DNA of 47,983 nt from an uncultured Mollicutes bacterium. Its GTDB lineage: Bacteria; Bacillota_I; Bacilli_A; ML615J-28; CAG-313. The notes under the pieces are model-generated. The model did not search any database. It was not told where the DNA came from and worked only from the letters and a program-made list of their open reading frames with translations. Location: contig UQBM01000015.1 of the NCBI GenBank assembly GCA_900539265.1, forward strand, positions 1-47,983. Direction: 5' to 3'. The first letter of the stretch is position 1, and each line of letters opens with the position of its first letter. Positions 26,658 through 34,301 of this stretch are shown here, one piece after another. The position numbers and the translations under genes are program-made.

Positions 26658-27550
26658 AATTAATACTTGATATTAAAGAGTATGGTTTAACTTTAAATAA
26701 CATTAAAGAAACAACTAAATATAAATTAATTAGTGAAAAGTTTAATATAAGTTATTTAACAGCTAAAAAATATTATAATATGACTGATGATGAAATGCCT
26801 AAAGTTGAGGAGCCTAAATTTTATTATAATAATAAAACGCCTATTAATGGTTTTAGAAACATAATCTACAAAATGTGTAAAGATAACATATCACCTATTA
26901 TTATAAAAGAATATGTATTATATAAAGGCTATACTGGTACAGAGAAATCTTTGGAAAATTTTATCATAAGGATTCTATATAATAACTTTGGTATTAAATT
27001 GCATAAAGATTCTTTCATTCAAAAAGTGTTATTCCCTGGTTTAGTGATAATTAAAAGAAGAGAGTTACTTAAATATATTACAACTAAAAATGAAAAGATT
27101 ACAAAAGATAAAATAATAGATAAATATATAAACATTCTTAAAGAAAAATATCCAGTTATTAATGAAATAATTAATGTATATAATGATTTTCATAATATTT
27201 TTAAAAATAAGAATGAATCCTTATTAGATGAATTTTTAGATAAATATAGTGTTAATAAAAATAATATAGACCAAGAAACTGGAGAAATTATAGAAATTGA
27301 TGATAATATAGAGAATGTAAAGAGTGGAATAGAAGGATTTATTAAAAGCATAAAAAAAGATATCGCCCCGATCAAAGCCGCGATATCTTATAATGAGAGT
27401 TCTGGATTTGTTGAAGGTAACAACAACAAATTCAAACTTGTCAAACGTATTTTATACGGAAAAAGCAATTTAGTCAACCTTTTTCATAAAGTTTTTTCAA
27501 TTTTTTCTTTGAACTATAAAAATGATATTTTTGAAATGCTTAATATTTAA
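26654..27550 (+). CDS. ISL3-family transposase, C-terminal part (orfB, -1 frame)
   Basis: The -1 frame is open from the A9 tract and reads KLILDIKEYGLTLNNIKE before the first ATG at 26780. It carries the end of the catalytic core, ESSGFVEGNNNKFKLVKR (Glu codon 27413-27415), matching the VEG-N-K-K motif of ISL3 transposases. It has no ribosome site of its own, so it would be made only as a fusion with orfA (about 620 aa together). Confidence 0.75.
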   Translation: MKLILDIKEYGLTLNNIKETTKYKLISEKFNISYLTAKKYYNMTDDEMPKVEEPKFYYNNKTPINGFRNIIYKMCKDNISPIIIKEYVLYKGYTGTEKSLENFIIRILYNNFGIKLHKDSFIQKVLFPGLVIIKRRELLKYITTKNEKITKDKIIDKYINILKEKYPVINEIINVYNDFHNIFKNKNESLLDEFLDKYSVNKNNIDQETGEIIEIDDNIENVKSGIEGFIKSIKKDIAPIKAAISYNESSGFVEGNNNKFKLVKRILYGKSNLVNLFHKVFSIFSLNYKNDIFEMLNI

Positions 27551-27578
27551 ACTCTATACCCATTCAAGCGTAAGAACC

Positions 27579-27586
27579 TCTTTTGG
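27579..27586. repeat. Target-site duplication, right copy
   Basis: TCTTTTGG, identical to 25519-25526. Confidence 0.9.
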
Positions 27587-27616
27587 AATTATACTCTTTT
27601 ATTTTACATTAAAAAT

Positions 27617-27817
27617 TTAAGCACGTTCAATTGAACCATTCTTTAAACCAGTTCTTAAAGCACGAGTTGAAACATACACTCTTACTACTTTACCATTTTT
27701 ATCCTTAATACGCACTTTTTGTAGATTTGGTTTCCAAGTACGACGAGTTGCTTGTAATGAGTGAGAACGATTATTTCCAGTTTTAGGTCCTAAACCTGTA
27801 ACATAACATTTTGCCAT
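27617..27817 (-). CDS. rpmB: 50S ribosomal protein L28
   Basis: A 66-aa protein with the family N-terminus MAKCYVTGLGPKTGNNRSHS and the C-terminal RVYVSTRALRTGLKNGSI. AAGGAGG precedes the ATG on the minus strand. It is transcribed against its neighbours, as in Bacillus, where it lies between spoVM and yloU. Only one Cys is present in the region where zinc-binding L28 types have CxxC, so this is the zinc-free form. Its normal downstream terminator is broken by the IS. Confidence 0.97.
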   Translation of the reverse strand: MAKCYVTGLGPKTGNNRSHSLQATRRTWKPNLQKVRIKDKNGKVVRVYVSTRALRTGLKNGSIERA

Positions 27818-27857
27818 AATTTGTTCCTCCTTAAATTGATACTTTTAATTCTTAACT

Positions 27858-27886
27858 ATTATAGCAAAAAAAATCCTCTTTTGCAA
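27858..27886 (-). promoter_or_regulatory. rpmB promoter
   Basis: On the minus strand TTGCAA (27886-27881), 17 bp, TATAAT (27863-27858). Confidence 0.75.
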
Positions 27887-28022
27887 CTAAATTACTATTA
27901 AAAATCATTATTTTCTTTATAAAAGAAGAAATAATATATTATCTAAAAACATATAATGTATTGGCAAAATTTAAAAATAGAAGAAAAGTGTTGAAAAAGA
28001 GGATTTTTAAATTTTATATTAC

Positions 28023-28051
28023 TTGCAAAAAGATAAGAAATATGATAAAAT
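28023..28051 (+). promoter_or_regulatory. Promoter of fakA
   Basis: TTGCAA (28023-28028), 17 bp, TAAAAT (28046-28051) with TG one base ahead. Confidence 0.7.
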
Positions 28052-28093
28052 AAACTAGCATATTTAAAATATACCTATATAAGGAGGAGTATT

Positions 28094-29788
28094 ATGCAAC
28101 ATTTAAAAATCGATGGAGAGTTGTATAAACAACTAGTCATCAATGGTGCCGCTAATCTTTCTGCGAATTATAAGACAGTCGATGCATTAAATGTTTTTCC
28201 TGTACCTGATGGCGATACAGGAACAAATATGCGTATGACAATCGAAGCTGGCGCAAATGAAATTAAGAATTTAGAAGAAAAGTCTATATATGAAGTAGCT
28301 AAAAAGTTATCACGTGGAATGTTAATGGGAGCACGTGGTAATTCAGGTGTTATTCTCTCCCAATTTTTTAGAGGAATTTATAAAGGACTTGCGGGATTTA
28401 AAGAAGTTACAGCTAAAGAATTTGGTAAAGCTTTTTTAAGAGGAGTTGACCAAGCTTATCACGCTGTTATGAAACCAGTTGAAGGAACAATCCTTACAGT
28501 TGCTAAAGATGCTTCTAAAAAAGCATACAAATTAACTAAAAAGAGTACATCTTTAGAAGATTTCTTTAAAATTCTTATTGATGAGGCACATGCATCACTT
28601 GGAAGAACACCAAGTTTATTACCAGTTTTACAAGAAGCTGGAGTTGTAGATTCTGGGGGAGCTGGATTTGTTTACATTTTAGAAGGGATGCACAAAGCAT
28701 TAAATGGAGAAATAATTGAAGTAAAAGATGAGTTTAATGTACATCAGTCTGTTATTAGTCAAGGAACTTTTAATGCTGATAGCGAACTTGAATATGGTTA
28801 TTGTACCGAATTTATTCTTCAATTACAAAATAAAAAAGTAGATGTTAAAAAATTTGAAGTAAAAACAATTGTAGATTTTTTAGAAACATTAGGGGATAGT
28901 ATTGTCGCATTAAAAGATGAGGATATTATAAAGGTACATGTTCATACAAAAACACCAGGAGAAGTTCTAAATCATTGCCAACAATATGGTGAATATGTAA
29001 CTTTAAAAATTGAAAATATGTCAGTGCAACATAGTGAAGTAATGGTAAAAGATGATAACAATAATAAATCACTTGAAGAATGTAATTGTCCACAATGTGT
29101 TGAAGCAAGAAAACAATCAGTTCGTAAAAAGTTTGCGATTGTTGCGGTAGCATCAGGTGAGGGATTAGTTGAAGTATTTAAAGAAATGGGTGTTGACTAT
29201 ATTGTTGAAGGTGGTCAAAGTATGAATCCTGCTGCAGAAGATTTTGTTAAAGGGTTTGATAGTTTGAATGCAGAAAACATTATAGTTTTCCCTAATAACT
29301 CAAATATTGTCTTAACGGCTGAGCAGGCTGCAAAATATTATGACAAAGCTAAAATCCATGTTGCACCTAGTAAAACGCTTGCCCAAGGGTATTCAGCGCT
29401 TACAATGCTCGATTTAAGTAGCGGTGATGTAGAAGTCATTTTATCCGAAATATCAGATGTTATCAACAATGTTACAACTGGACTTGTAACTTACTCTATT
29501 AGAAATGCAGAAATTGAAGGAGTTCATATTAATGAAGGAGATTATATTGGCATTTGTAATGGTAAGATTGTTGTATCTGAAAATACAAAGTTAGATGCTA
29601 TTAAAGGTATTTTATCAAATGTTGATATAAATGAAAAAGAAATTATTACTATAATTTATGGTAAAGATGTTAATAATGATGAATTAACTAATATTCAAAA
29701 TTTTATTAAAGAAAATTATCCATCACTTGAAATGGATATTATATGTGGAAAACAAGAAGTATATAGTTATATTTTATCAGTTGAATAA
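28094..29788 (+). CDS. fakA: Fatty acid kinase catalytic subunit FakA (YloV, DAK2 domain)
   Basis: ATP-binding subunit that phosphorylates fatty acids held by FakB (DegV) partners for phospholipid synthesis. The N-terminal DhaL-like kinase domain has NVFPVPDGDTGTNM (Mg-binding Asp) and RGMLMGARGNSGVILSQ. The middle domain has Cys237, His282 and His284 (KVHVHT), fitting the zinc site seen in FakA, and a CNCPQC cluster (330-335). A C-terminal domain of the family follows. Length 564 aa. AAGGAGG precedes the start. In Bacillus yloU (Asp23-like) lies just before; it is absent here. No FakB gene is in the window. Confidence 0.92.
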   Translation: MQHLKIDGELYKQLVINGAANLSANYKTVDALNVFPVPDGDTGTNMRMTIEAGANEIKNLEEKSIYEVAKKLSRGMLMGARGNSGVILSQFFRGIYKGLAGFKEVTAKEFGKAFLRGVDQAYHAVMKPVEGTILTVAKDASKKAYKLTKKSTSLEDFFKILIDEAHASLGRTPSLLPVLQEAGVVDSGGAGFVYILEGMHKALNGEIIEVKDEFNVHQSVISQGTFNADSELEYGYCTEFILQLQNKKVDVKKFEVKTIVDFLETLGDSIVALKDEDIIKVHVHTKTPGEVLNHCQQYGEYVTLKIENMSVQHSEVMVKDDNNNKSLEECNCPQCVEARKQSVRKKFAIVAVASGEGLVEVFKEMGVDYIVEGGQSMNPAAEDFVKGFDSLNAENIIVFPNNSNIVLTAEQAAKYYDKAKIHVAPSKTLAQGYSALTMLDLSSGDVEVILSEISDVINNVTTGLVTYSIRNAEIEGVHINEGDYIGICNGKIVVSENTKLDAIKGILSNVDINEKEIITIIYGKDVNNDELTNIQNFIKENYPSLEMDIICGKQEVYSYILSVE

Positions 29789-29800
29789 TAAAATTATGAT

Positions 29801-29826
29801 AAAGTGGAGAAAACTCCACTTTTTCT
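29801..29826 (+). terminator. Terminator or attenuator between fakA and recG
   Basis: AAAGTGGAG (29801-29809) pairs with CTCCACTTT (29814-29822) around an AAAA loop, followed by T. The tail is short, so some read-through into recG is likely. Confidence 0.65.
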
Positions 29827-29844
29827 AAAATTGGAGGAACAAGT

Positions 29845-31884
29845 ATGCTTAATAATTATCTTTTATCTGATGAAGATTATATTTTAGCAAGGTATGTAAG
29901 TATTTTGAAAAAGAAGAAAATTCAAACAGTTGAAGATTTGTTATTTGATTTTCCTATTAAATATGAAGATTATACTGTCCATTCAATTCATGATGCTATT
30001 TTAGAAGTTCCTACTATTTTAGAAGGAACCATTGTTTCAAAAGTTACTGTTAATTATTTAAAGAGTAAACTTTCAACAGTTGTTTTTCAATTAGATGTTG
30101 AAGGTAGAAAGATTAGATGTACTATTTTTAATCGAATATATCTAAAGGGCAAATTAAATTATGGTAGTGTCATAAGAGTGCAAGGTAAATTTTATCAAAA
30201 TATGAATAATTTTACAGTTAATAATTTGATGATATGTGATGAACTTGATCGTAATATTATTCCTATATATCATATCAAAGATATTGGTGAGGCAAAATAT
30301 TTAGAAATTATCAGTATGGTTTATAGAAGATACAAAGATAAAATTGAGGAAACACTACCTCAGAAACTTCTTAATAAGTATCATTTTGCTTCTTTAAAGA
30401 AAACAATTTATACACTACATTTATCAGAAAATTTGAATGATATTAATGAAGCAATTAGAAGAATTAAATATGAAGAACTATTAAAATACCAATTATCAAT
30501 GAAATATTTACACTATATGCGAGAAAATGATCACAATTGTCCAATTATCAATTATGATAATCAGGTACTAGAAAAATTAGAAGCATCTCTTACATATGAA
30601 TTAACAGATGATCAAAAAAAGGTAATATCAGAAATTCTAAAAGATTTAAAGGCACCTTATGCTATGAACCGTCTTTTGCAAGGTGAAGTAGGTAGTGGAA
30701 AAACGATTGTAGCTATTATGTCAATTATGGCAGTCGTATCAGGTGGATACCAAGCGGTATTAATGTGTCCAACTGAGATTTTATCTAAACAACATTATCA
30801 GACCATTTCACAAATTTTAAAAGAGTATAAAGAAGTTAAAATGGGTCTTCTTACGGGTTCAACTTCTTTAAAACAAAGAAAAGAAATAATTGACAAAATT
30901 GCTAGTGGTGATATTAATGTTATTATTGGAACCCATGCTTTATTTCAAAAAGATATAGACTATCCTAAACTTGGTATTGTAATTGCTGATGAAGAACATC
31001 GCTTTGGCGTAAGGCAGAGAGTTTTGATTAAAAATAAAGGTTTAGATGTTAACTATTTAAAAATGAGTGCAACCCCTATTCCAAGATCGCTTGCTATTTC
31101 AGCCTATGGTGATACTGATATATCTATCATTAAAACGATGCCAAAAAACCGAAAAGAAGTTATTACAAAATATATTGATAATAATCATAAAAAAGATGTT
31201 ATAAATCATATGAAAGAAGAACTTCAACGAGGCCATCAAATTTATGTGGTAACACCTTTAATTGAAGAATCTGATGCCCTAGATACTGCCAACGCTACAG
31301 AAATATATCAGAATATGGTCAAATATTTTGATAAAATAGCAACAGTAGGATTAATCCATGGAAGGCTTAAAACAGAAGAAAAAGAAGATATAATGCAAAA
31401 ATTTTTGAACAATGAAATTCAAATATTAGTTGCCACTAGTGTTATTGAGGTAGGTGTTAATGTTGTTAATGCTACAACTATTGTTATTTTAGGGGCAGAA
31501 CGCTTTGGAGTGGCAACTCTGCATCAATTAAGGGGAAGGGTTATGCGAAGTGATAGTATTCCTTATTGTTTCTTCATTGCTAACAATCCAACAGATTCAA
31601 GTATTGAAAGACTGAAAATGGTAGAACAAAATACAGATGGATTTAAACTTGCTGAATATGACTTAATAAATCGAGGACCTGGAGAGTTCTTCGGTGAAAA
31701 GCAATCGGGTGCTATGAATTTTAAATATGCATCGTTAAAAGATGATACCGATTTATTAGAACTTGCCAATTCTGATTCTGAAGAAATTATAAATGATCAG
31801 TCAACATTTAATGATGATGAATATAAAATATTATTTGATGTTGCTAAAAAGAATTATCAAATGAAACAAACAAAACTTGATTAA
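29845..31884 (+). CDS. recG: ATP-dependent DNA helicase RecG
   Basis: Branch-migrating helicase that remodels stalled forks and recombination intermediates. An N-terminal wedge (OB) domain is followed by the SF2 core: Walker A GEVGSGKT (280-287), the DEEH box IADEEHRFGVRQR, motif III MSATPIPRSLA, motif V/VI TSVIEVGVNV and QLRGRVMR, and the C-terminal RecG block NRGPGEFFGEKQSG. Length 679 aa. TTGGAGG precedes the ATG. It lies next to rnc, as in the Bacillus order, without the fapR-plsX-fabD-fabG-acpP genes found between them there. Confidence 0.97.
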   Translation: MLNNYLLSDEDYILARYVSILKKKKIQTVEDLLFDFPIKYEDYTVHSIHDAILEVPTILEGTIVSKVTVNYLKSKLSTVVFQLDVEGRKIRCTIFNRIYLKGKLNYGSVIRVQGKFYQNMNNFTVNNLMICDELDRNIIPIYHIKDIGEAKYLEIISMVYRRYKDKIEETLPQKLLNKYHFASLKKTIYTLHLSENLNDINEAIRRIKYEELLKYQLSMKYLHYMRENDHNCPIINYDNQVLEKLEASLTYELTDDQKKVISEILKDLKAPYAMNRLLQGEVGSGKTIVAIMSIMAVVSGGYQAVLMCPTEILSKQHYQTISQILKEYKEVKMGLLTGSTSLKQRKEIIDKIASGDINVIIGTHALFQKDIDYPKLGIVIADEEHRFGVRQRVLIKNKGLDVNYLKMSATPIPRSLAISAYGDTDISIIKTMPKNRKEVITKYIDNNHKKDVINHMKEELQRGHQIYVVTPLIEESDALDTANATEIYQNMVKYFDKIATVGLIHGRLKTEEKEDIMQKFLNNEIQILVATSVIEVGVNVVNATTIVILGAERFGVATLHQLRGRVMRSDSIPYCFFIANNPTDSSIERLKMVEQNTDGFKLAEYDLINRGPGEFFGEKQSGAMNFKYASLKDDTDLLELANSDSEEIINDQSTFNDDEYKILFDVAKKNYQMKQTKLD

Positions 31885-31899
31885 AAATAGGTGTTTATA

Positions 31900-32589
31900 A
31901 TGTTTAATAAAAAATTACTAAATGAAATTTTAGCTAAATATGATATTAAGATAAAAAAATATGATCATTTTATTTTAGCTATGTCGCATTCATCATATGC
32001 TAATGAACATAATGTCAGTAGTAATGAAAGAATCGAATTTTTAGGTGATGCTGTATTAGGAATGTTAGTAGCAAGATATATTTATGAAAATTTTCCTTTT
32101 CTACCTGAAGGCAAAATGAGTAAACTACGAGCAACTTATGTATGTGAGAATGCTAATGCCAAATATGCTAAGGATTTACAAATAGATAAGTTGTTACTAT
32201 TAGGACGTGGTGAAGAACTATCGGGTGGTAGGCAAAAAGATGCTATTATTAATGATGCCTTTGAGTCTTTTTTAGGAGCTTTATATTTAACAAATGGATT
32301 AGATGATGTAAAAAAGGTTTTAGAAAAATTGGTTTTTCCCCATATTAAAGCAAATGATCAAATAGAGTTTATAGATTATAAAAGTTTGCTTCAGGAATAT
32401 GTGCAATCAGAAACCAGAGCCTCATTAGTATATAAGGATATTAAGAAGGAAGGAACAGCTAATTTACCAACCTTTACTATCTCAGTTATTCTTGAAGGAA
32501 TTGTTTTAGGTACGGGAAAAGGTCGATCTAAAAAAGAAGCATCGCAAGCTGCTGCTAAAGATGCGTTGTCGAAAGTTGCGAAAAAATAG
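31900..32589 (+). CDS. rnc: Ribonuclease III
   Basis: Double-stranded RNA endonuclease for rRNA and mRNA processing. The catalytic signature ERIEFLGDAVLG (43-54) and the second metal block NDAFESFLGALY are intact. A double-stranded RNA-binding domain (about 156-225) starts DYKSLLQEYVQ and ends in GKGRSKKEASQAAAKDAL. AGGTG lies 7 nt before the ATG at 31900; the GTG at 31891 overlaps this site and is not used. Its only separation from recG is 15 bp. It is followed by a separate promoter for a small RNA. Confidence 0.96.
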   Translation: MFNKKLLNEILAKYDIKIKKYDHFILAMSHSSYANEHNVSSNERIEFLGDAVLGMLVARYIYENFPFLPEGKMSKLRATYVCENANAKYAKDLQIDKLLLLGRGEELSGGRQKDAIINDAFESFLGALYLTNGLDDVKKVLEKLVFPHIKANDQIEFIDYKSLLQEYVQSETRASLVYKDIKKEGTANLPTFTISVILEGIVLGTGKGRSKKEASQAAAKDALSKVAKK

Positions 32590-32628
32590 ATTTTTTCTAC
32601 AAAAGTATACAAAAAATGGTGAAAAGAC

Positions 32629-32657
32629 TTGCAAAAGGATAAATAATGTGTTATAAT
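32629..32657 (+). promoter_or_regulatory. Promoter of the C-loop small RNA
   Basis: TTGCAA (32629-32634), 17 bp, TATAAT (32652-32657) with TG one base ahead. The predicted start is at about 32661-32664, exactly where the first RNA stem begins. Confidence 0.8.
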
Positions 32658-32660
32658 ATT

Positions 32661-32786
32661 AGTGTGTATGGACTGTGCCCCCCCAAATTTTACTATCCAT
32701 ACACATAGGAAGGCTGCCCCCCTATATCGGCCTTCCATTGCTACGCACTAAAAAGGAACTGATTATAGATCAGTTCCTTTTATCAT
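32661..32786 (+). ncRNA. Small RNA with two C-rich hairpin loops (6C-RNA-like)
   Basis: About 120 nt. Hairpin 1: 32663-32672 pairs perfectly with 32696-32705, and its loop holds seven C in a row (32678-32684). Hairpin 2: 32708-32716 pairs with 32728-32736 (one G-U), and its loop opens with six C (32717-32722). A 14-nt linker leads to a 13-bp intrinsic terminator (32751-32763 with 32769-32781). Runs of C this long are striking in DNA this AT-rich. The plan equals that of actinobacterial 6C RNA: two adjacent hairpins with C6 or more in the loop. No open frame fits. Function is unknown; C-loops could pair with G-rich ribosome sites. Confidence 0.8.
32751..32786. terminator. Terminator of the small RNA, shared with the M20 gene
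   Basis: A 13-bp perfect stem with loop TATAG. T-rich on the + strand side; the minus-strand amidohydrolase gene ends inside it, so it probably serves both directions. Confidence 0.85.
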
Positions 32787-33911
32787 ATTTAAATAAGTAA
32801 CAACTCCTTTAATTAAAATATCTTCATCTAAAGTAAAATTAGGACTATGAAGATCACTAAATGAGTGATTAGTTTTTTTAACACCTAGCCATATAAGACA
32901 AATCGGAGCAATTTGATTATAATGAGAAAAATCTTCTCCAATCATTTCTGGTCGTTCTAAATAATACGTATGATTAAAAATAGTTTTTGCATATAACATA
33001 TAAGTATTAGCAAGTTTTTCATTATTAAAAACAGGATCATAAGCATAATAAAAATTAAATTGAATATCAACATCGTTTAAAAAAGCTATTTCATTAACGA
33101 TAGAGGTCATTTTCTTTTTTAATAAGTCGCGTTCCGTATTGGTTAGAGAACGAGCAGTCCCTTTTATAATTAATTGATTAGGGATAACGTTATAGGCACC
33201 TTGTGATAGGATGGAAGTTGTTGTAATAACAATTAAAGGATTTTTTTCTTTTAATTGTTGATATAAGTTTTCAAAAGCAAGAATAATTTTGGCTGCTATA
33301 AGATTAGGATTTTTACCAAGATCAGGGGTTGATGCATGACAGCCTTTACCAATAATTGTAAGATCGAAAAGATCAGGTGCTGCACAAGCTGCTCCCACTT
33401 TTATTCCAATCGAATCGCTTTCTAATTTATTTGTTACATGATAGGCAAAAAAGGCATCAGTATCATCAAGAAGATGAGTTGCAATCATTTTTTTTGATCC
33501 TCCAGGAAGAGGGCCTTCTTCAGCTGGTTGAAAGATAAAGGTTATATTATAATTGATATCATCAATATGTTCCATTACCATCTTCGCAAGCGTTAAAAGC
33601 ATTGCCATATGAGCATCATGACCACAAGCATGCATATATGAATTTGTGCTCTTATATGTAATTTCATTTAATTCTTGAATAGGAAGGGCATCCATATCAC
33701 TTCTAAAAGCAATTGTTTTTTCTTTTCCTAAATTTAGTTTGGCAACAACTGCTGCTTTATCTAAAAGATAAAAGGGATTATAGCCAAGATTCTTCAATTC
33801 ATTATAAATATAAGAAGCAGTTTGATAGGTATCAAAGCCAATTTCTGGATGCATATGAAAGTAACGTCGTTTATTTATTAAGTATTCATTTAAATTTTTC
33901 TTTGTTTCCAT
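32763..33911 (-). CDS. M20 family amidohydrolase (aminoacylase/hippurate hydrolase type)
   Basis: Di-metal amidohydrolase that removes acyl groups from amino acids or small peptides. It begins RRYFHMHPEIGFDTYQTA, typical of the group, and has the metal-binding HACGHDAHMA, the catalytic QPAEEGPLPGG, a lid/dimer domain (~180-290, with GKGCHASTPDLGKNP) and the late metal His in HSFSDLHSPNF. Length 382 aa. On the minus strand AGGTGA precedes the ATG. Substrate cannot be set; N-acetyl-amino acid, N-acetyldiaminopimelate and hippurate types all look alike here. Confidence 0.9.
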   Translation of the reverse strand: METKKNLNEYLINKRRYFHMHPEIGFDTYQTASYIYNELKNLGYNPFYLLDKAAVVAKLNLGKEKTIAFRSDMDALPIQELNEITYKSTNSYMHACGHDAHMAMLLTLAKMVMEHIDDINYNITFIFQPAEEGPLPGGSKKMIATHLLDDTDAFFAYHVTNKLESDSIGIKVGAACAAPDLFDLTIIGKGCHASTPDLGKNPNLIAAKIILAFENLYQQLKEKNPLIVITTTSILSQGAYNVIPNQLIIKGTARSLTNTERDLLKKKMTSIVNEIAFLNDVDIQFNFYYAYDPVFNNEKLANTYMLYAKTIFNHTYYLERPEMIGEDFSHYNQIAPICLIWLGVKKTNHSFSDLHSPNFTLDEDILIKGVVTYLNMIKGTDL

Positions 33912-33930
33912 TGTATCACCTACTTACTTA

Positions 33931-33959
33931 ATTATAACAAAAAAATCCTTCTTTAACAA
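33931..33959 (-). promoter_or_regulatory. Promoter of the M20 amidohydrolase gene
   Basis: On the minus strand TTGTTA (33959-33954), 17 bp, TATAAT (33936-33931). Confidence 0.7.
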
Positions 33960-34011
33960 ATAAAATAGCAAAATGATGGATAAAAAAATAAAATCATAAT
34001 ATAATGATGAT

Positions 34012-34280
34012 AGATAAATAAAAAAAGATTTGGAAAAGAAGAGTAATAAGATTTCTTTAGCAAAGAGAACTTTTGGTTGGTGAGAAAAAGTGTAAAGGGT
34101 TTTATGAACATGGTCTTGGAATTGCAGTAATGATATGTAATTACTGACGTGAACGCACGTTATAGCGGAGAAATATGTTAGTATTTCGTAATGAGGCTTA
34201 AATATTATTATATATTTAAGTGAATTAAGGTGGTACCACGATTTAATCGTCCTTATCAAGACTGATAGGGACGTTTTTTA
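34012..34280 (+). promoter_or_regulatory. T-box riboswitch (methionine-type) upstream of metNIQ
   Basis: The T-box bulge sequence AAGGTGGTACCACG lies at 34227-34240. The terminator follows (34248-34258 with 34263-34273, then T6). Stem I features are seen: AGTA (34042-34045) facing GAAC (34106-34109), and the distal GGTTGGTGAGA. The triplet after GAAC is ATG (34110-34112), a methionine specifier, which fits the downstream transporter. TATAAT at 34000-34005 with a weak -35 (TGGATA, 33977-33982) gives the start. Uncharged tRNA-Met would favour the antiterminator and turn the operon on. Confidence 0.9.
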
Positions 34281-34301
34281 TTTATCTAAAAGGAGGTATC
34301 T

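Larger units (their letters stand above)
25527..27578 (+). mobile_element. ISL3-family insertion sequence, 2052 bp
   Basis: Terminal inverted repeats begin GGTTCTTACGCTT and agree at 23 of the first 25 positions (left end 25527 onward, right end 27578 backward). An 8-bp target duplication TCTTTTGG flanks it exactly (25519-25526 and 27579-27586). The inside codes for a transposase with ISL3 motifs, split by a frameshift. The 8-bp duplication and GGTTCTT ends both fit ISL3. The intact ends and exact duplication suggest recent movement. Confidence 0.93.
25506..27600. terminator. Former bidirectional terminator, split by the IS
   Basis: Before insertion, the arms 25506-25519 and 27587-27600 formed a perfect 14-bp stem (AAAAGAGTATAATT with its complement) around a 7-nt loop CTTTTGG, flanked by A and T runs. 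It would have ended both the lipoprotein gene (+) and rpmB (-). The IS now separates the arms by 2 kb. Confidence 0.8.

Noticed and set aside
32567..32573. TGTCGAA 0A-box core near the end of rnc, ahead of the small RNA
   Set aside because: Perfect core, but within coding sequence and 56 bp before the -35; single sites like this are expected by chance.
32391..32738. 115-aa minus-strand frame over the end of rnc and the small RNA
   Set aside because: Antisense to a sure gene and to the paired RNA arms; composition reflects the C/G runs, not a protein.
33924..34259. 111-aa minus-strand frame
   Set aside because: It lies across the T-box leader and promoters and has no ribosome site; the RNA signals on the + strand explain the region.
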